DNA of 64,000 bases, from NCBI GenBank assembly GCA_016715065.1, contig JADKBN010000018.1:62001-126000 (forward strand). The letters are read 5' to 3'. The stretch is from Fibrobacterota bacterium. Lineage in GTDB: Bacteria; Fibrobacterota; Fibrobacteria; UBA5070. The notes under the pieces were generated by a model. The model was not told the DNA's origin and did not search any database. It saw nothing but the letters and a program-made list of their open reading frames with translations. Each line of letters opens with the position of its first letter. Position 1 is the first letter of the stretch. Positions 45,396-54,603 of this stretch are shown here, piece by piece. Position numbers and translations under genes: made by a program.

Positions 45396-46415
45396 CCCGC
45401 CTCTCTTTCCGATACGATCTTCCACTCCTTTCCTTTCTTTGTCAAGACAATGCGTTTACGCAAAACAAGCTTCGCTTCATCGGTTTGGTACAACTGTTTG
45501 TAAGTGATCTCGACCTTGTCGGGTCCCGTCAACTTGACCTGCGGCGAAACCATCTCCACCTTGATGGCCTTGGGCGCCGAAATCCGCTCTCGCCTGCGCG
45601 CTTCCCACGCCTGGCGAGACAGTTTTTCCGGAAGGACAAATTGAGCATCGTAAAAGCCCAGGTAGGCATCCACGTCCTGTGCCGACCAAGCGGCCGCCCA
45701 TGCGCGAAGGGTGCGAAGCGCTGCGACCTCGGGAGTCTCGGTGGGGCGGAAAAGTGGCCCAACGGGCACAGGGTCGACTTCCGGCGGCGGCGGCAACGGA
45801 GCAACCGGAACCTTTTCCGGGAGGGTGAGGCGAGGTGTCTCGACAGACGCGCTTTCCTTGGTTTGTGCGTCGGAGCTTTCGACCATGGCGACCCTTCCGC
45901 TGGAGAGGAGGGAATCGCGGATCCGGGTCAGATCGTCGATTTCCTGGCGGGCGCGGGTGAGGGCACGGGCAAGGCCGTCGGAATCCGTCGATGGCTTCGT
46001 TCGGGGAGGTTTGGACAGTTGCTTTTGCAAATCCAATTGCAAAGCTGGCAGTTTCGAGGGTGTGCCAAAAGCGCTGTCGTAGGCAAGTCTGGCCATCCGG
46101 GAGCGAAGCTTTTCCAGGATTGGTCGCCACCGATTGGACGTCGCGTCGCACCGCCAATGCCCTGGCCAAACTACGCTGGGAGCCAAACAAGTCGCCCTGC
46201 GCAGCTTCCAAGGCGGCGCGATTGTTCCAAGCTTCCAAGCAGGAGGAATCCTTTTCCGTCACCGCCCGGAAAACTCCCAGCGCTTCGGAGGTCCGCCCTT
46301 TTGCGGCAAACTCCACACCTTGCTGAAACAAGGCAGCCGGACACTCCGCCAAACCATTGACGGCTAGAGCGCAAAGAAACGCCCACCATCGTCCGAAATT
46401 CCGTCGCCGATCCAT
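45392..46415 (-). CDS. TPR protein with C-terminal NTF2-like (Cds6-type) domain (one frameshift)
   Basis: A reconstructed protein of about 340 residues. A signal peptide (WWAFLCALAVNGLA) is followed by TPR-like helices (ALFQQGVEFAAKGRTSEALG, CLEAWNNRAALEAAQGDLFG), a coiled-coil segment (ARALTRARQEIDDLTRIRDS), a proline-rich linker and a C-terminal NTF2-like domain (WAAAWSAQDVDAYLGFYDAQF...WKIVSEREAG). The last domain is homologous to that of the next gene, the L,D-transpeptidase: both have W-(S)-x-x-D-x-D-x-Y-L near its start and end in WKIV. The break lies near 46128, where one extra base shifts the frame. I infer a periplasmic partner of the transpeptidase. The stop codon overlaps the transpeptidase start. 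Confidence 0.75.
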
Positions 46416-46496
46416 CTGTAGAGAGGAAATTTGGTTATTCCCCTCCCCTTGGCGGGAAAGGAGTTTTTGGAGAAGTCGCAACGCGTCGATGCCGAA

Positions 46497-46925
46497 CTAG
46501 ATCGCCGCGTCTTCGATCAATGGGACCGCACGGATCAAAAGGTGCGAGGCGAGCCCGCGATCAGGCCCCTGGAAGTGGCTGAGGAGCCAATCTTTCAGGA
46601 AATACATCTCGTTCATGGACATGACGGTTCGGCCATCCCGGATCGAGCGTCGCAGCTCGCGGATTTGGTCCAGAAGTCGTTCATGCTCGCCTTTGTGCCC
46701 CTCGGCGGCGGGAAACGACGTCGCGTCCATGAACTTCTCTTCGGTGGCGAAATGGAACTGGGTGAACTCCAGGACTTCGCCGAGCGCCTCGACGATGTTG
46801 GCCGAGCCTCTTCCCACCCGGATCAAGTCGTAGATCCCGTTGATCAGATCAAACAAACGACGATGCTGATTGTCGATTTCTTCGACCTGGGTCAGGTACT
46901 CGTCCTTCCAGCGCAAAAGCGACAT
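46497..46925 (-). CDS. Bacteriohemerythrin
   Basis: A 142-residue single-domain hemerythrin that binds O2 at a di-iron centre. The ligand set is visible: DNQHRRLFDLI (first His), FTQFHFATEEKFM (His and Glu), GHKGEHERLL (two His) and WLLSHFQGPD (His and the closing Asp). A GGGAGG lies five bases before the ATG at 46925; the open frame further upstream is without similarity. Free hemerythrins carry or sense oxygen in microaerophilic or motile bacteria. It lies between the cell-wall genes and the fibre-like genes with no evident functional link, and is separated from both by short gaps of about 80 bases. Confidence 0.92.
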   Translation of the reverse strand: MSLLRWKDEYLTQVEEIDNQHRRLFDLINGIYDLIRVGRGSANIVEALGEVLEFTQFHFATEEKFMDATSFPAAEGHKGEHERLLDQIRELRRSIRDGRTVMSMNEMYFLKDWLLSHFQGPDRGLASHLLIRAVPLIEDAAI

Positions 46926-47008
46926 CGCATCCTCCCTGGAGCCGAGCTCCCTGTCCAGGAGCGGCTCGCCTTGCCACAAATATAGGACCTCCGACTCCTC
47001 CGGAGAGT

Positions 47009-48369
47009 CTATCGATTCGATCGTTCCTCGCGCAACTGTTCGATCTGTTTTTGCTGCTGGTCCAGGCGCTTTTCCTGGGCGATGGCATGCAAGGTCAATT
47101 CTTCCACCTTCTTCAGGAGAACCATGTTCATGGCGGCCACATCCACCCCGCTTGCGGTCATCTCCGCTGCGGAGGGAACCTCCGGCAGGTGTTTGTTGGC
47201 CTTGGTGAAAGCCTCGATTTCGGCCAAGGGTGCCAACGTGTATTCGGGCTCGAACACGTAATCGGCGGGCGTGGCGCCGGGAGGGTGGTGAGCTTGCCGG
47301 TGATGCGCACATCACCAAGACTTGCCGAGCCTGCCGCGATGGCGGCCGCGGAGCTGATGGTCCCCGTGACATCGAGGTTCCCGTACACGGTCGCGCCGCC
47401 TTCCCGAACCAGGAACTTCAGGGCCGAGTCTCCCTGGGAAATCCCGAATCCATCGGAAGCGACGTTGCTGCTTCGCATGTTTCCGATCTGCCAGTGGGAT
47501 CCGTACCAGGCAAAATCCAGGGCGTTTCGGATCGAGGAGAAGCTGTTGCCCAGGCTCTTCATCCGGCCGTTGGGATTGATTTTGGTGGTGATGTCGTTGG
47601 CCTCGCTGCCTCTCATCACCACCGCATCGACTTTCATGTAGCGGGTGGTGTCGAACATTCCCGTGTGCAGCACGGCCCGCTCCGCCACACCATCGCTGTA
47701 GACGGGAGCACCCTCGCTGAGGCGCACACCCAAATATTTCCCGTGCGCGCGGAGGTAGCTTGCCGAGCCGTTGCGCAGCCAAGCCACCGAATAGTTCCCT
47801 CCGGAAGGCGTCCCGACATCGTCTCCGTAGATCGCGCTCGCCAGGCCATCCGGGTACAATGTCAGCCTGCTGCCGGAAACCACCAGGGTGTCGGCTTGCA
47901 ACATGGGAGATTTGAACGCGCCAACAGAAAGTGTCTTCTCGATCTTGAGATCGCCCTGTACGGTGCCACCTTTGATGCTCAGCGGCACGAAGCCCAGCGC
48001 GTCCTGCTTGGCTTTGAGGGTGTCGCGAAGGCCAGACAAGTTCGCCGGCGTCAAGGCTCCCTTGATGCCCCCTGCCAAGGTCGCGCTGTCGGTCTTCTGT
48101 TTTTGCTTCAACTGGTCCAAGCCGCTTTGGTCCGCCTTTGCGGACTGCAGTTGGCCGACCGTGGCCAGGACCGACTTCAGTGCTCCGTCGGTCGCCTCCA
48201 GGCTGGGTTTGGTGGCCCGATTTTGGATGGCTGTGTCAAGGCGTGTGAAATTTTCGTTCACGTCGCGGGCGATGGCTGGCTTGTTGGCTTCGAACTGGAT
48301 GAGCCCTGTCGCCCCGGTCATCGCAGGAACAACAAGTAACGTGAGGTGGAATCTGGTCATCTGGTGCAT
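47009..48369 (-). CDS. Fibre-like surface protein, paralogue 1 (one frameshift)
   Basis: A reconstructed protein of about 453 residues. Signal-like start (LTLLVVPAMTGATG), then the shared opening FEANKPAIARDVNENFTRLD, a helical/coiled-coil stretch (about 35-130), a beta-rich middle (TLYPDGLASAIYGDD, YSVAWLRNGSASYLRA) and the conserved end FEPEYTLAPLAEIEAF, HLPEVPSAAEM, MNMVLLKKVEELTLH. This end resembles the C-terminal chaperone-like region found behind phage-tail-fibre-type proteins in Bacteroidota. The break near 47285 is one missing G: the two sister genes have GAGGGG where this one has GAGGG. The ATG at 48369 follows GAGGAG; ATGs at 48390 and 48360 are possible. Last of three tandem paralogues. 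Confidence 0.78.
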
Positions 48370-48395
48370 GCTCCTCGGATGGGAACTCAAAACGG

Positions 48396-49883
48396 TTAGC
48401 GTGATTCGTTCTGCTTGGCGATGGCTTTTTCAAGGTCGCGCAAACGAGTTTCGAAGGACATTTTCTGCTCATGAATCGCTTTTTCCTGGGCGATGGCATG
48501 CAAGGTCAGCTCTTCCACCTTTTTCAGGAGAACCATGTTCATCGAAGCCACATCGACGCCTTGGGTGGTCATCTCCGCTGCGGAAGGAACCTCCGGAAGG
48601 TGTTTGTTGGCCTTGGTGAAGGCTTCGATTTCGGCCAAGGGCGCAAGCCTGTAGTCCGGTTCGAACACGTAGTCGGCGGGTGTGGCGCCAGGAGGGGTGG
48701 TGAGCTTTCCGGTGATGCGCAGGTCGCCCGTGATTGTACCGCCTGCGGAGGTCATCCACTGCCGCCAAGTCGACCAGTCCGTCGCGTTCCACTTGGTCCG
48801 GGTCCGGATATCACCGGAATGCGAGAAGTAGATCTGGGTCTTCTTTTCGCCGCTGCCCATGACCACGAGATCCCCATAGTCGTAAACTCCTGTCGGACCG
48901 TTGTAATTGCCCGGATGAATGGAATACCCGCCGATCGTATTCAACAAGGTCCAATCCGCAGGAGCATCTCCCCGTTCGATGAATGTGGTGGCGAACGGGA
49001 AATTCCCTGTGTGGTAGACTGCCCGTTCCGCTTTGCCATCACCGAACACCGGCGCATCCGCAGCCGCGCGGATCGCGAAATATTGGTCTGCTGTGCGGAG
49101 GAAGGTCGCCGAACCATCCCGCTTCCAGGCCACGGAATAATTGCCAGGACCGTGCGGACCGGACTTGTCCCCGTAGATCGCGCCATGCTCGCCGTCCGGG
49201 TACATTTCGAATTGACCACCCGCAACCGCCAGAGTATCGAACCCTCCGCGCAACGCGCTCACATTCCCGCCGGTTTGGAAGCCCCCCGCGGACACAGCCC
49301 CACCCACCGTCAGCGCCTTGGAAATCGACAACTCGCCAGAAATTGTCCCTCCCGCGCTGTTGAGCGGAGCGAATCCGAGGCTGGCCTGTTTCCCCGCCAA
49401 TGCAGATTCTGTCTGCCGCTTGAAAAGACCGAAGGTCATCGTGTCAGCCTTGAGCTTCAGGGTGTCGCGGATACCGGAAAGGTTGCCGGAGGTCAGCGCG
49501 CCTTTGAGCGTGGTGTTCACGGACTCGAGGTCCGACTTGTGTTTGCGAGCAAGGTCCGCCAAAGTCCCGGTGTCGGCCTTGGCCCCAAGAGCCTTTTCCA
49601 TCGCGCTCTGATCGACTTTGCTTGTCTGGATCTGTCCGATGGTCGCTTGGACTCCCTTGAGGGCGGCGTCGGTGGCTTTCAAGGATGCATCTGTCGCTTT
49701 CAGAGAAGCGGCTACGTCCTCCTGGACGGACTTGACCGCACGGTTCTGGATGGCCGTATCCAGGCGCATGAAGTTCTCGTTCACGTCACGAGCGATCGCG
49801 GCTTTCCCCGACTCGAATTGGATGAGCTCGGTGGAAAACCCAAGAGCGGGGATCAAGACGGACAACATTACGGGCTGGCGCAT
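48396..49883 (-). CDS. Fibre-like surface protein, paralogue 2
   Basis: A 495-residue intact member of the trio. Signal-like N-terminus (MLSVLIPALGFSTE), then FESGKAAIARDVNENFMRLD, a long helical zone with the repeat ASLKATDA (about 45-150), a beta-rich body (GGTISGELSIS, YSVAWKRDGSATFLRT, THSGD-type stretch HSGDIRTRTKWNATDW) and the shared end VFEPDYRLAPLAEIEAF, NKHLPEVPSAAEM and MNMVLLKKVEELTLH, finishing in a coiled coil. The DWSTWRQW block resembles pyocin- and tail-fibre-like knob sequences. I infer a trimeric exported fibre. The gene starts 95 bases after paralogue 3 and ends just before paralogue 1. Confidence 0.8.
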   Translation of the reverse strand: MRQPVMLSVLIPALGFSTELIQFESGKAAIARDVNENFMRLDTAIQNRAVKSVQEDVAASLKATDASLKATDAALKGVQATIGQIQTSKVDQSAMEKALGAKADTGTLADLARKHKSDLESVNTTLKGALTSGNLSGIRDTLKLKADTMTFGLFKRQTESALAGKQASLGFAPLNSAGGTISGELSISKALTVGGAVSAGGFQTGGNVSALRGGFDTLAVAGGQFEMYPDGEHGAIYGDKSGPHGPGNYSVAWKRDGSATFLRTADQYFAIRAAADAPVFGDGKAERAVYHTGNFPFATTFIERGDAPADWTLLNTIGGYSIHPGNYNGPTGVYDYGDLVVMGSGEKKTQIYFSHSGDIRTRTKWNATDWSTWRQWMTSAGGTITGDLRITGKLTTPPGATPADYVFEPDYRLAPLAEIEAFTKANKHLPEVPSAAEMTTQGVDVASMNMVLLKKVEELTLHAIAQEKAIHEQKMSFETRLRDLEKAIAKQNESR

Positions 49884-49978
49884 GGAAGAACCTCTGAATG
49901 GAGAATCGGCGTTCTGCCTCACAAAGTAATTCCACCCCGTCCCGATTCTCGGTTCGAATCCACCGGGCAACGCAGCCC

Positions 49979-51505
49979 CTACTCGCCTCGCATCGCCTCC
50001 AGCCGATCCAATCGGGCTTTCTGGTCGGCCAAATCGGACCGCTGCGCTTCAAGCACCTTCTGCTGCTCGATCGCATGCAAGGTCAGCTCCTCCACCTTCT
50101 TCAGGAGGATCATGTTCATCCCGGCGACATCGACCCCGTTTTTCGTCATTTCCGACGCCGAAGGAACCTCCGGCAGGTGCTTGTTGGCTTTGGTGAAAGC
50201 TTCGATTTCCGCCAACGACGCGAGATCGTAGTCAGGCTCGAACACGTAGTCGGCGGGTGTGGCGCCGGGAGGGGTGGTGAGCTTACCGGTGATGCGCAGG
50301 TCGCCCATCGATGCTGTCGCCGCGGCAAATTTCCCGGTTGGCAAAACCAGGTCGCCAAAGATCCTGGTCTCCGTCAATCCGACGAGAACCCGCAAGTCGG
50401 AATTTCCGTTGGTGATCCCAAATCCCGCACTCGGCTCCGCACCCGACCGGACGTTTCCAATCTGCCAATGGCTGTCGTACCAGCGGAAGTCCAAGGCGTG
50501 ACGAATCGAGGCCAACAGCCCCGCCGAGGTCTCCAACGTCGAATTGTCGTTGAAAACCGTGGTGATCTCGTTGGCCTCGCTGCCCGCGAAAACGGGCCCC
50601 TTCGTGGTCACGAAGGCGGCGGGATCCAGGTTCCCCGAGTGCCAAAGCTCCTTCCCGTCCAGTGTCGGCGCATGGAAGCTCGCCTCGGGAAGATCCAGAA
50701 TGTGCGCTGCCGAGCGAAGGCGGAGACCGAAATACCCGGCCACCTGCATTTGGGATCCAACTTCGAGACTTGGTGTACTGCTCAGGGAAGGAATGTTGGA
50801 TCGACCCATGCCGTACCAGGTGCCTTCGTCGACCAGATCGCCCACCGTCGAATTGAAAAACACCCTGGAGAGGTGTGCCGCATCCCCGGTGCGCACGAGC
50901 TTGGGAGATTCGCTCGCATCCAGCTTCAGGTCCAGCATCGCGACGGTAGGCAACCCCGCGACGGTGGATTGAATGTTGCCGATCTGTCCCGCCACTTCGC
51001 CGCTGTCGGACTTCACCTTCGCCTGGAAAGTGGAGAAGGTCGATGCCTCTAGCTTGGAGGCGATGTTGGCGTTCGTGGGGACGCCGGAAATCAACGCTGC
51101 GGTCGAAGCGCTGTCTTGCTTCACCTTGGATTTGAATTCCACCAATGCCGAAAGGTCCGCCTTGCTTCCCAAGCCAGACGAAATCTGTCCAACCTTGCCG
51201 GATTGGGACAGGCTGTCCACGCGGAGCTTCGCCTGGTAGCCGGCGAACGCCGCGCTATCGCGGCGGATTCGAGCGGAGATCGCCGCAAGACTGTCCCGCA
51301 AGGCGCCTTCGGCCTTGGTGTTGACCAGGGCCGCGAGAGCGTCCATGCCGGCCTGGCTCGCTTTCGTCTGCATCGCGGAGTCCAGTTGACGGAAATTGCT
51401 GTTGATTTCCAAGGCGCGAGCAGGCTGACCTGGCTTAAATTCCGTCAACCCTGCCGCGAAACTCAGCACCGATCCAGCCAAACAGGTCACGATGGCAGAC
51501 TTCAC
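49979..51505 (-). CDS. Fibre-like surface protein, paralogue 3
   Basis: A 508-residue intact member and first of the trio. I chose the GTG at 51505, which follows AAGGAG by eight bases and opens a signal peptide (SAIVTCLAGSVLSFAAG). Then come LTEFKPGQPARALEINSNFR, a helical zone (about 45-200), a beta-rich middle (SQMQVAGYFGLRLRS, SIRHALDFRWYDSHWQIGN) and the shared end VFEPDYDLASLAEIEAF, NKHLPEVPSASEM and MNMILLKKVEELTLH. The block around WYDSHWQIGNVRS is also present in paralogue 1 but not in 2, so the genes have exchanged or kept different middles. The product is probably surface-exposed; a role in adhesion is inference. Confidence 0.8.
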   Translation of the reverse strand: MKSAIVTCLAGSVLSFAAGLTEFKPGQPARALEINSNFRQLDSAMQTKASQAGMDALAALVNTKAEGALRDSLAAISARIRRDSAAFAGYQAKLRVDSLSQSGKVGQISSGLGSKADLSALVEFKSKVKQDSASTAALISGVPTNANIASKLEASTFSTFQAKVKSDSGEVAGQIGNIQSTVAGLPTVAMLDLKLDASESPKLVRTGDAAHLSRVFFNSTVGDLVDEGTWYGMGRSNIPSLSSTPSLEVGSQMQVAGYFGLRLRSAAHILDLPEASFHAPTLDGKELWHSGNLDPAAFVTTKGPVFAGSEANEITTVFNDNSTLETSAGLLASIRHALDFRWYDSHWQIGNVRSGAEPSAGFGITNGNSDLRVLVGLTETRIFGDLVLPTGKFAAATASMGDLRITGKLTTPPGATPADYVFEPDYDLASLAEIEAFTKANKHLPEVPSASEMTKNGVDVAGMNMILLKKVEELTLHAIEQQKVLEAQRSDLADQKARLDRLEAMRGE

Positions 51506-51627
51506 GGTCTTACTCCTTCTATTGGGGGATTCATGGAACGCGATCGGATCCGATAGATAGAAAAAAGGCACCCGAAACCGGGTGCCCTGTTCTTCCAGCA
51601 CGATGACCGCGCGATGGAACCGGTGCT

Positions 51628-51860
51628 ACGCCTCTTCGACGTTTTTCGAACGCGACTGGCGCTTCGCACATCTTCGTCTCCATCTTGCGATGGAGACTGC
51701 GCGCGCGGCAGTCGCCACGGCCCTTACGCCTCTTCGACGTTTTTCGAACGCGACTGGCGCTTCGCACATCTTCGTCTCCATCTTGCGATGGAGACTGCGC
51801 GCGCGGCAGTCGCCACGGCCCTTACGCCTCTTCGACGTTTTTCGAACGCGACTGGCGCTT
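51628..51860. repeat. 98-bp tandem repeat made from the bipA 3' end
   Basis: Two complete 98-base units (starting at 51628 and 51726) and a third, partial one starting at 51824 that is the actual end of bipA. Each unit includes about 37 bases equal to the last BipA codons (RQSRSKNVEEA) and about 61 bases of downstream DNA with a perfect 9-base stem, GTCTCCATC/GATGGAGAC. The units look identical by eye, so the duplication is recent. Nothing else occupies the 316 bases between bipA and paralogue 3. Confidence 0.9.
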
Positions 51861-53651
51861 GCGCTCGTTCTCGTCGAGGTACATCTTGCGGATGCGGATG
51901 GATTCGGGGGTCATCTCGACGAGTTCGTCGGTGTTGATCCAGCTGATCGCGTCTTCCAAGGTCATGGGGCGGGGTGGCGTGAGAACGATGTTTTCGTCCG
52001 TGGCCGTGGTGCGCATGTTGGTGAGCTGCTTGCCCTTGACCAGATTCACGATCAGGTCGTCTTCGCGGCAGTGTTCGCCGAGGATCATGCCGGTGTAGAC
52101 CGAAGTGCCCGGATGGATGAACAACACGCCGCGATCCTGCATCTTGAACATGGAGAATCCGGTGGTCTCGCCCTCTTCCTTCGAGATGAGCGCGCCTTCC
52201 TTGCGTTCGGCGATCTCGCCCTTGATCGGCTCGTAGCCCTTGAACAAGGTCTGCATCACCGCGTAGCCGCGAGTGAGGGACAACAACTTGGAACGCAGGC
52301 CGATGAGTCCGCGCGACGGGATGTGGTAGACGATATTCGTCGCGTTGCCGTGCGTTTCCAGGTGGACCATGTCGCCGCGGCGGCTGCCCAATTCCTGGAT
52401 GACGGGGCCCTGGTGCTCGGTGGGGACGTCGACGGTGAAGATCTCGACGGGCTCGCAGACCTCGCCGTCGACGTTCTTCAGGACCACTTGTGGCCGACCC
52501 ACCGCGAACTCGTAGCCTTCGCGACGCATCTTCTCGATCAGGATGGACAGGTGCAGCACGCCGCGACCGGCCACCAGGAACTTGGACGGGTCCGCCTGCT
52601 GGGTCACGTGCAGAGCCACGTCGCCAAGCTGTTCGCGACGCAATCTGTCACCGATCTGGGTGGAGGTGACGAACTTGCCTTCGCGCCCGCAGAAGGGAGA
52701 GTCGTTGACCTGGAAAATCATGCTGATGGTGGGAGGATCCACCGTGATGCGCGGCTGGATGACGGGATTTTCGGGATCCGTCACCGTGTCGCCGAGCTGG
52801 AAATCGGAAACGCCGGCCAACTGGACGATCTGGCCGGGACCCACATCGGGCTGTTCGGTGAGCTTGAGTCCGATGTACGCGTAGATCTTGGTGATGCGCG
52901 TGCGCTTGACGGTGCCGTCGGGCTGCGAAAGTCCAACGGTCTGGTTCACCTTGAGGGTGCCCTGCTTCAGGCGGCCGATGGCCAGACGTCCCAGGAATTC
53001 CGAGTAGTCCAGCGAGCTGATCAGCATCGAGAAGGGCGCGTCGGTCTCTCCGGTCGGGGGCGGGATCTTGTCGACGATCATGTCGAACAGCGGAGTGAAG
53101 TCGGAGTCCGCGTGTTCCATTTCCTTGCGGCAGGTCCCGTTGCGGGCCGCGGCGAAGATGTGCGGGAAGTCCAACTGCTGGTCGGTGGCGCCCAGTTCCA
53201 CGAACAGGTCGAAGACCTTGTCCAGGGATCCGTGCGGATCGCAACCGTCGCGGTCGATCTTGTTTACGACAACGATTGGCTGGAGGTTCAGCTCGAGCGC
53301 CTTTTGCAGGACAAATCGCGTCTGGGCCATGGGGCCGTCGAACGCGTCCACCACCAGAAGCACTCCGTCCACCGTGGAGAGCACCCGTTCCACCTGGCCG
53401 CCGAAGTCGGCGTGTCCAGGGGTGTCCACGATGTTGATGAAGTTCCCTTTGTAGGAAATCGACGTGTTCTTGGACAAGATCGTGATCCCGCGCTCGCGCT
53501 CGAGATCGTTGTTGTCCATGACCCGCTCGGCGACTTCCTGGTTTTCGCGGAAAGCTCCACCCTGGCGGAGAAGTTGGTCGACGAGCGTGGTCTTGCCGTG
53601 GTCGACGTGCGCGATGATGGCGACGTTTCTGATTTTGCTGGATTCGATCAT
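51822..53651 (-). CDS. bipA: Ribosome-associated GTPase BipA (TypA)
   Basis: A 609-residue translational GTPase related to EF-G that binds the 70S ribosome and aids 50S assembly and stress or cold growth. G motifs: AHVDHGKTT (residues 14-22), DTPGHADFGG (76-85) and VVNKIDRDG (near 130). The BipA-specific C-terminal domain follows (VYHIPSRGLIGLRSKLLSLTRG). The ATG at 53651 gives the standard start IESSKIRNVAIIAHVDH; the open frame runs 32 codons further without similarity. The C-terminus is unusually basic (ENERKRQSRSKNVEEA), and its coding end is repeated twice downstream. It appears to be a single-gene unit. Confidence 0.97.
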   Translation of the reverse strand: MIESSKIRNVAIIAHVDHGKTTLVDQLLRQGGAFRENQEVAERVMDNNDLERERGITILSKNTSISYKGNFINIVDTPGHADFGGQVERVLSTVDGVLLVVDAFDGPMAQTRFVLQKALELNLQPIVVVNKIDRDGCDPHGSLDKVFDLFVELGATDQQLDFPHIFAAARNGTCRKEMEHADSDFTPLFDMIVDKIPPPTGETDAPFSMLISSLDYSEFLGRLAIGRLKQGTLKVNQTVGLSQPDGTVKRTRITKIYAYIGLKLTEQPDVGPGQIVQLAGVSDFQLGDTVTDPENPVIQPRITVDPPTISMIFQVNDSPFCGREGKFVTSTQIGDRLRREQLGDVALHVTQQADPSKFLVAGRGVLHLSILIEKMRREGYEFAVGRPQVVLKNVDGEVCEPVEIFTVDVPTEHQGPVIQELGSRRGDMVHLETHGNATNIVYHIPSRGLIGLRSKLLSLTRGYAVMQTLFKGYEPIKGEIAERKEGALISKEEGETTGFSMFKMQDRGVLFIHPGTSVYTGMILGEHCREDDLIVNLVKGKQLTNMRTTATDENIVLTPPRPMTLEDAISWINTDELVEMTPESIRIRKMYLDENERKRQSRSKNVEEA

Positions 53652-53930
53652 TTGGGGCGCAAGGTAGAACCCTGAGGCCGTGGTGGGGAGATCATTCATT
53701 GCAATCTGGTCACAGCGGCGAACACAAAGATGGACGAAACAGTCCACTGTTATGCATCTGCTCCTCTAGGTGCGATTTCAGAACCCGTGATGGCCGCGTC
53801 CGTCCTGGATTAGATTGCAGGATGCGAATTGGTTTCACCCGACCTGGGAATCTTGGCAGACACCTATCATTTTTCCCGCTCGGGAATCAGAAACCAGCCA
53901 CCATCAGACAATGCCAAAAAGGACCGTTCC

Positions 53931-54437
53931 ATGAAATTCCTCACCCTCGCCCTATGTGCCACCGCCTCCGCCGCCCTGGCCGCCTCCCCTTCGTTGGTCA
54001 ATGGCGACTTCGAGAAAGAGCTGTCCAGCTGGCAGGTCTGGGGGGGCGTGGTCACCCCCGCCGCCCACGGCGGAAAGTTCGCCGTGCAAATCACCAACAA
54101 GGCACCGACCTGGTCCGGAGTCGACCAGGTCATCGACATTCCCACCGGCACCAAGAAGGTCAAGATTTCGGGCTGGATCAAGGGTGACTCGATCAAGCCG
54201 GGCAAGGAAAAGTGGGAACTCGGCCGCATCGCGATCGAATTTCGCGACGCCAAGACCGAAATGGTCGGTGGCTACCCCCCGGTGGTCGGCGAACTGGTGG
54301 GCACCAAGGCATGGACCAAGGTGGAACACACCTATGACATCCCTGCCGGAGCCGCCAGTATCAAACTCCAGTGCGCTTTGGGCAACACCGTCGGCACCGT
54401 GACCTGCGACGACATCGCGCTGGAATACTCCAAGTAA
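53931..54437 (+). CDS. Secreted carbohydrate-binding-module-like protein
   Basis: A 168-residue protein with a signal peptide (MKFLTLALCATASAALA, cleavage near 18) and one domain of about 150 residues that reads as a galactose-binding-like beta-sandwich: SLVNGDFEKELSSWQVWGG, YDIPAGAASIKLQCALG and TVTCDDIALEY. The opening L-V-N-G-D-F-E and the late D-D-I-A-L-E are typical of CBM4/9/16/22-like modules. No catalytic domain is attached, so it is a stand-alone periplasmic or extracellular binder. An AAGGA eight bases upstream supports the start. The 279-base gap to the divergent bipA shows no motif I trust. Confidence 0.8.
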   Translation: MKFLTLALCATASAALAASPSLVNGDFEKELSSWQVWGGVVTPAAHGGKFAVQITNKAPTWSGVDQVIDIPTGTKKVKISGWIKGDSIKPGKEKWELGRIAIEFRDAKTEMVGGYPPVVGELVGTKAWTKVEHTYDIPAGAASIKLQCALGNTVGTVTCDDIALEYSK

Positions 54438-54471
54438 TCCCAAGTCCCTGTCGAAGGGTCAAAAACCAGAG

Positions 54472-54526
54472 CTGCCGTTCGTCCTGAGGAGGCGCTGAAA
54501 GCGCCGTCTCGAAGGGCGAATGGCAG
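54472..54526. repeat. REP-like hairpin repeat, copy 5 (inverted)
   Basis: Same element, reverse orientation, after the small secreted protein gene. The outer arms CTGCCGTTCG/CGAATGGCAG pair almost fully; the centre is GGCGCTGAAAGCGCC. Confidence 0.75.
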
Positions 54527-54535
54527 AATCCGTCG

Positions 54536-54558
54536 ACACTTCGATAAGCTCAGTACTG
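54536..54558. repeat. Possible REP-like motif of a second type
   Basis: CACTTCGATAAGCTCAGTAC resembles a short repeat (CTTCGACAAGCTCAG) that I know from many environmental genomes. It occurs once here, between hairpin copies 5 and 6, and is noted because of that company. Confidence 0.35.
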
Positions 54559-54603
54559 GCTGAAAATCTTCGGATCGACTTGGAATGGATACAAGCCGAT
54601 CCC

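Noticed and set aside
47009..51505. Prophage tail region
   Set aside because: The three fibre-like genes have signal-like N-termini and no capsid, portal, terminase, baseplate or integrase genes are near.
51628..51860. CRISPR-like array
   Set aside because: Direct 98-base units without unique spacers, and the third unit is the coding end of bipA; it is a simple tandem duplication.
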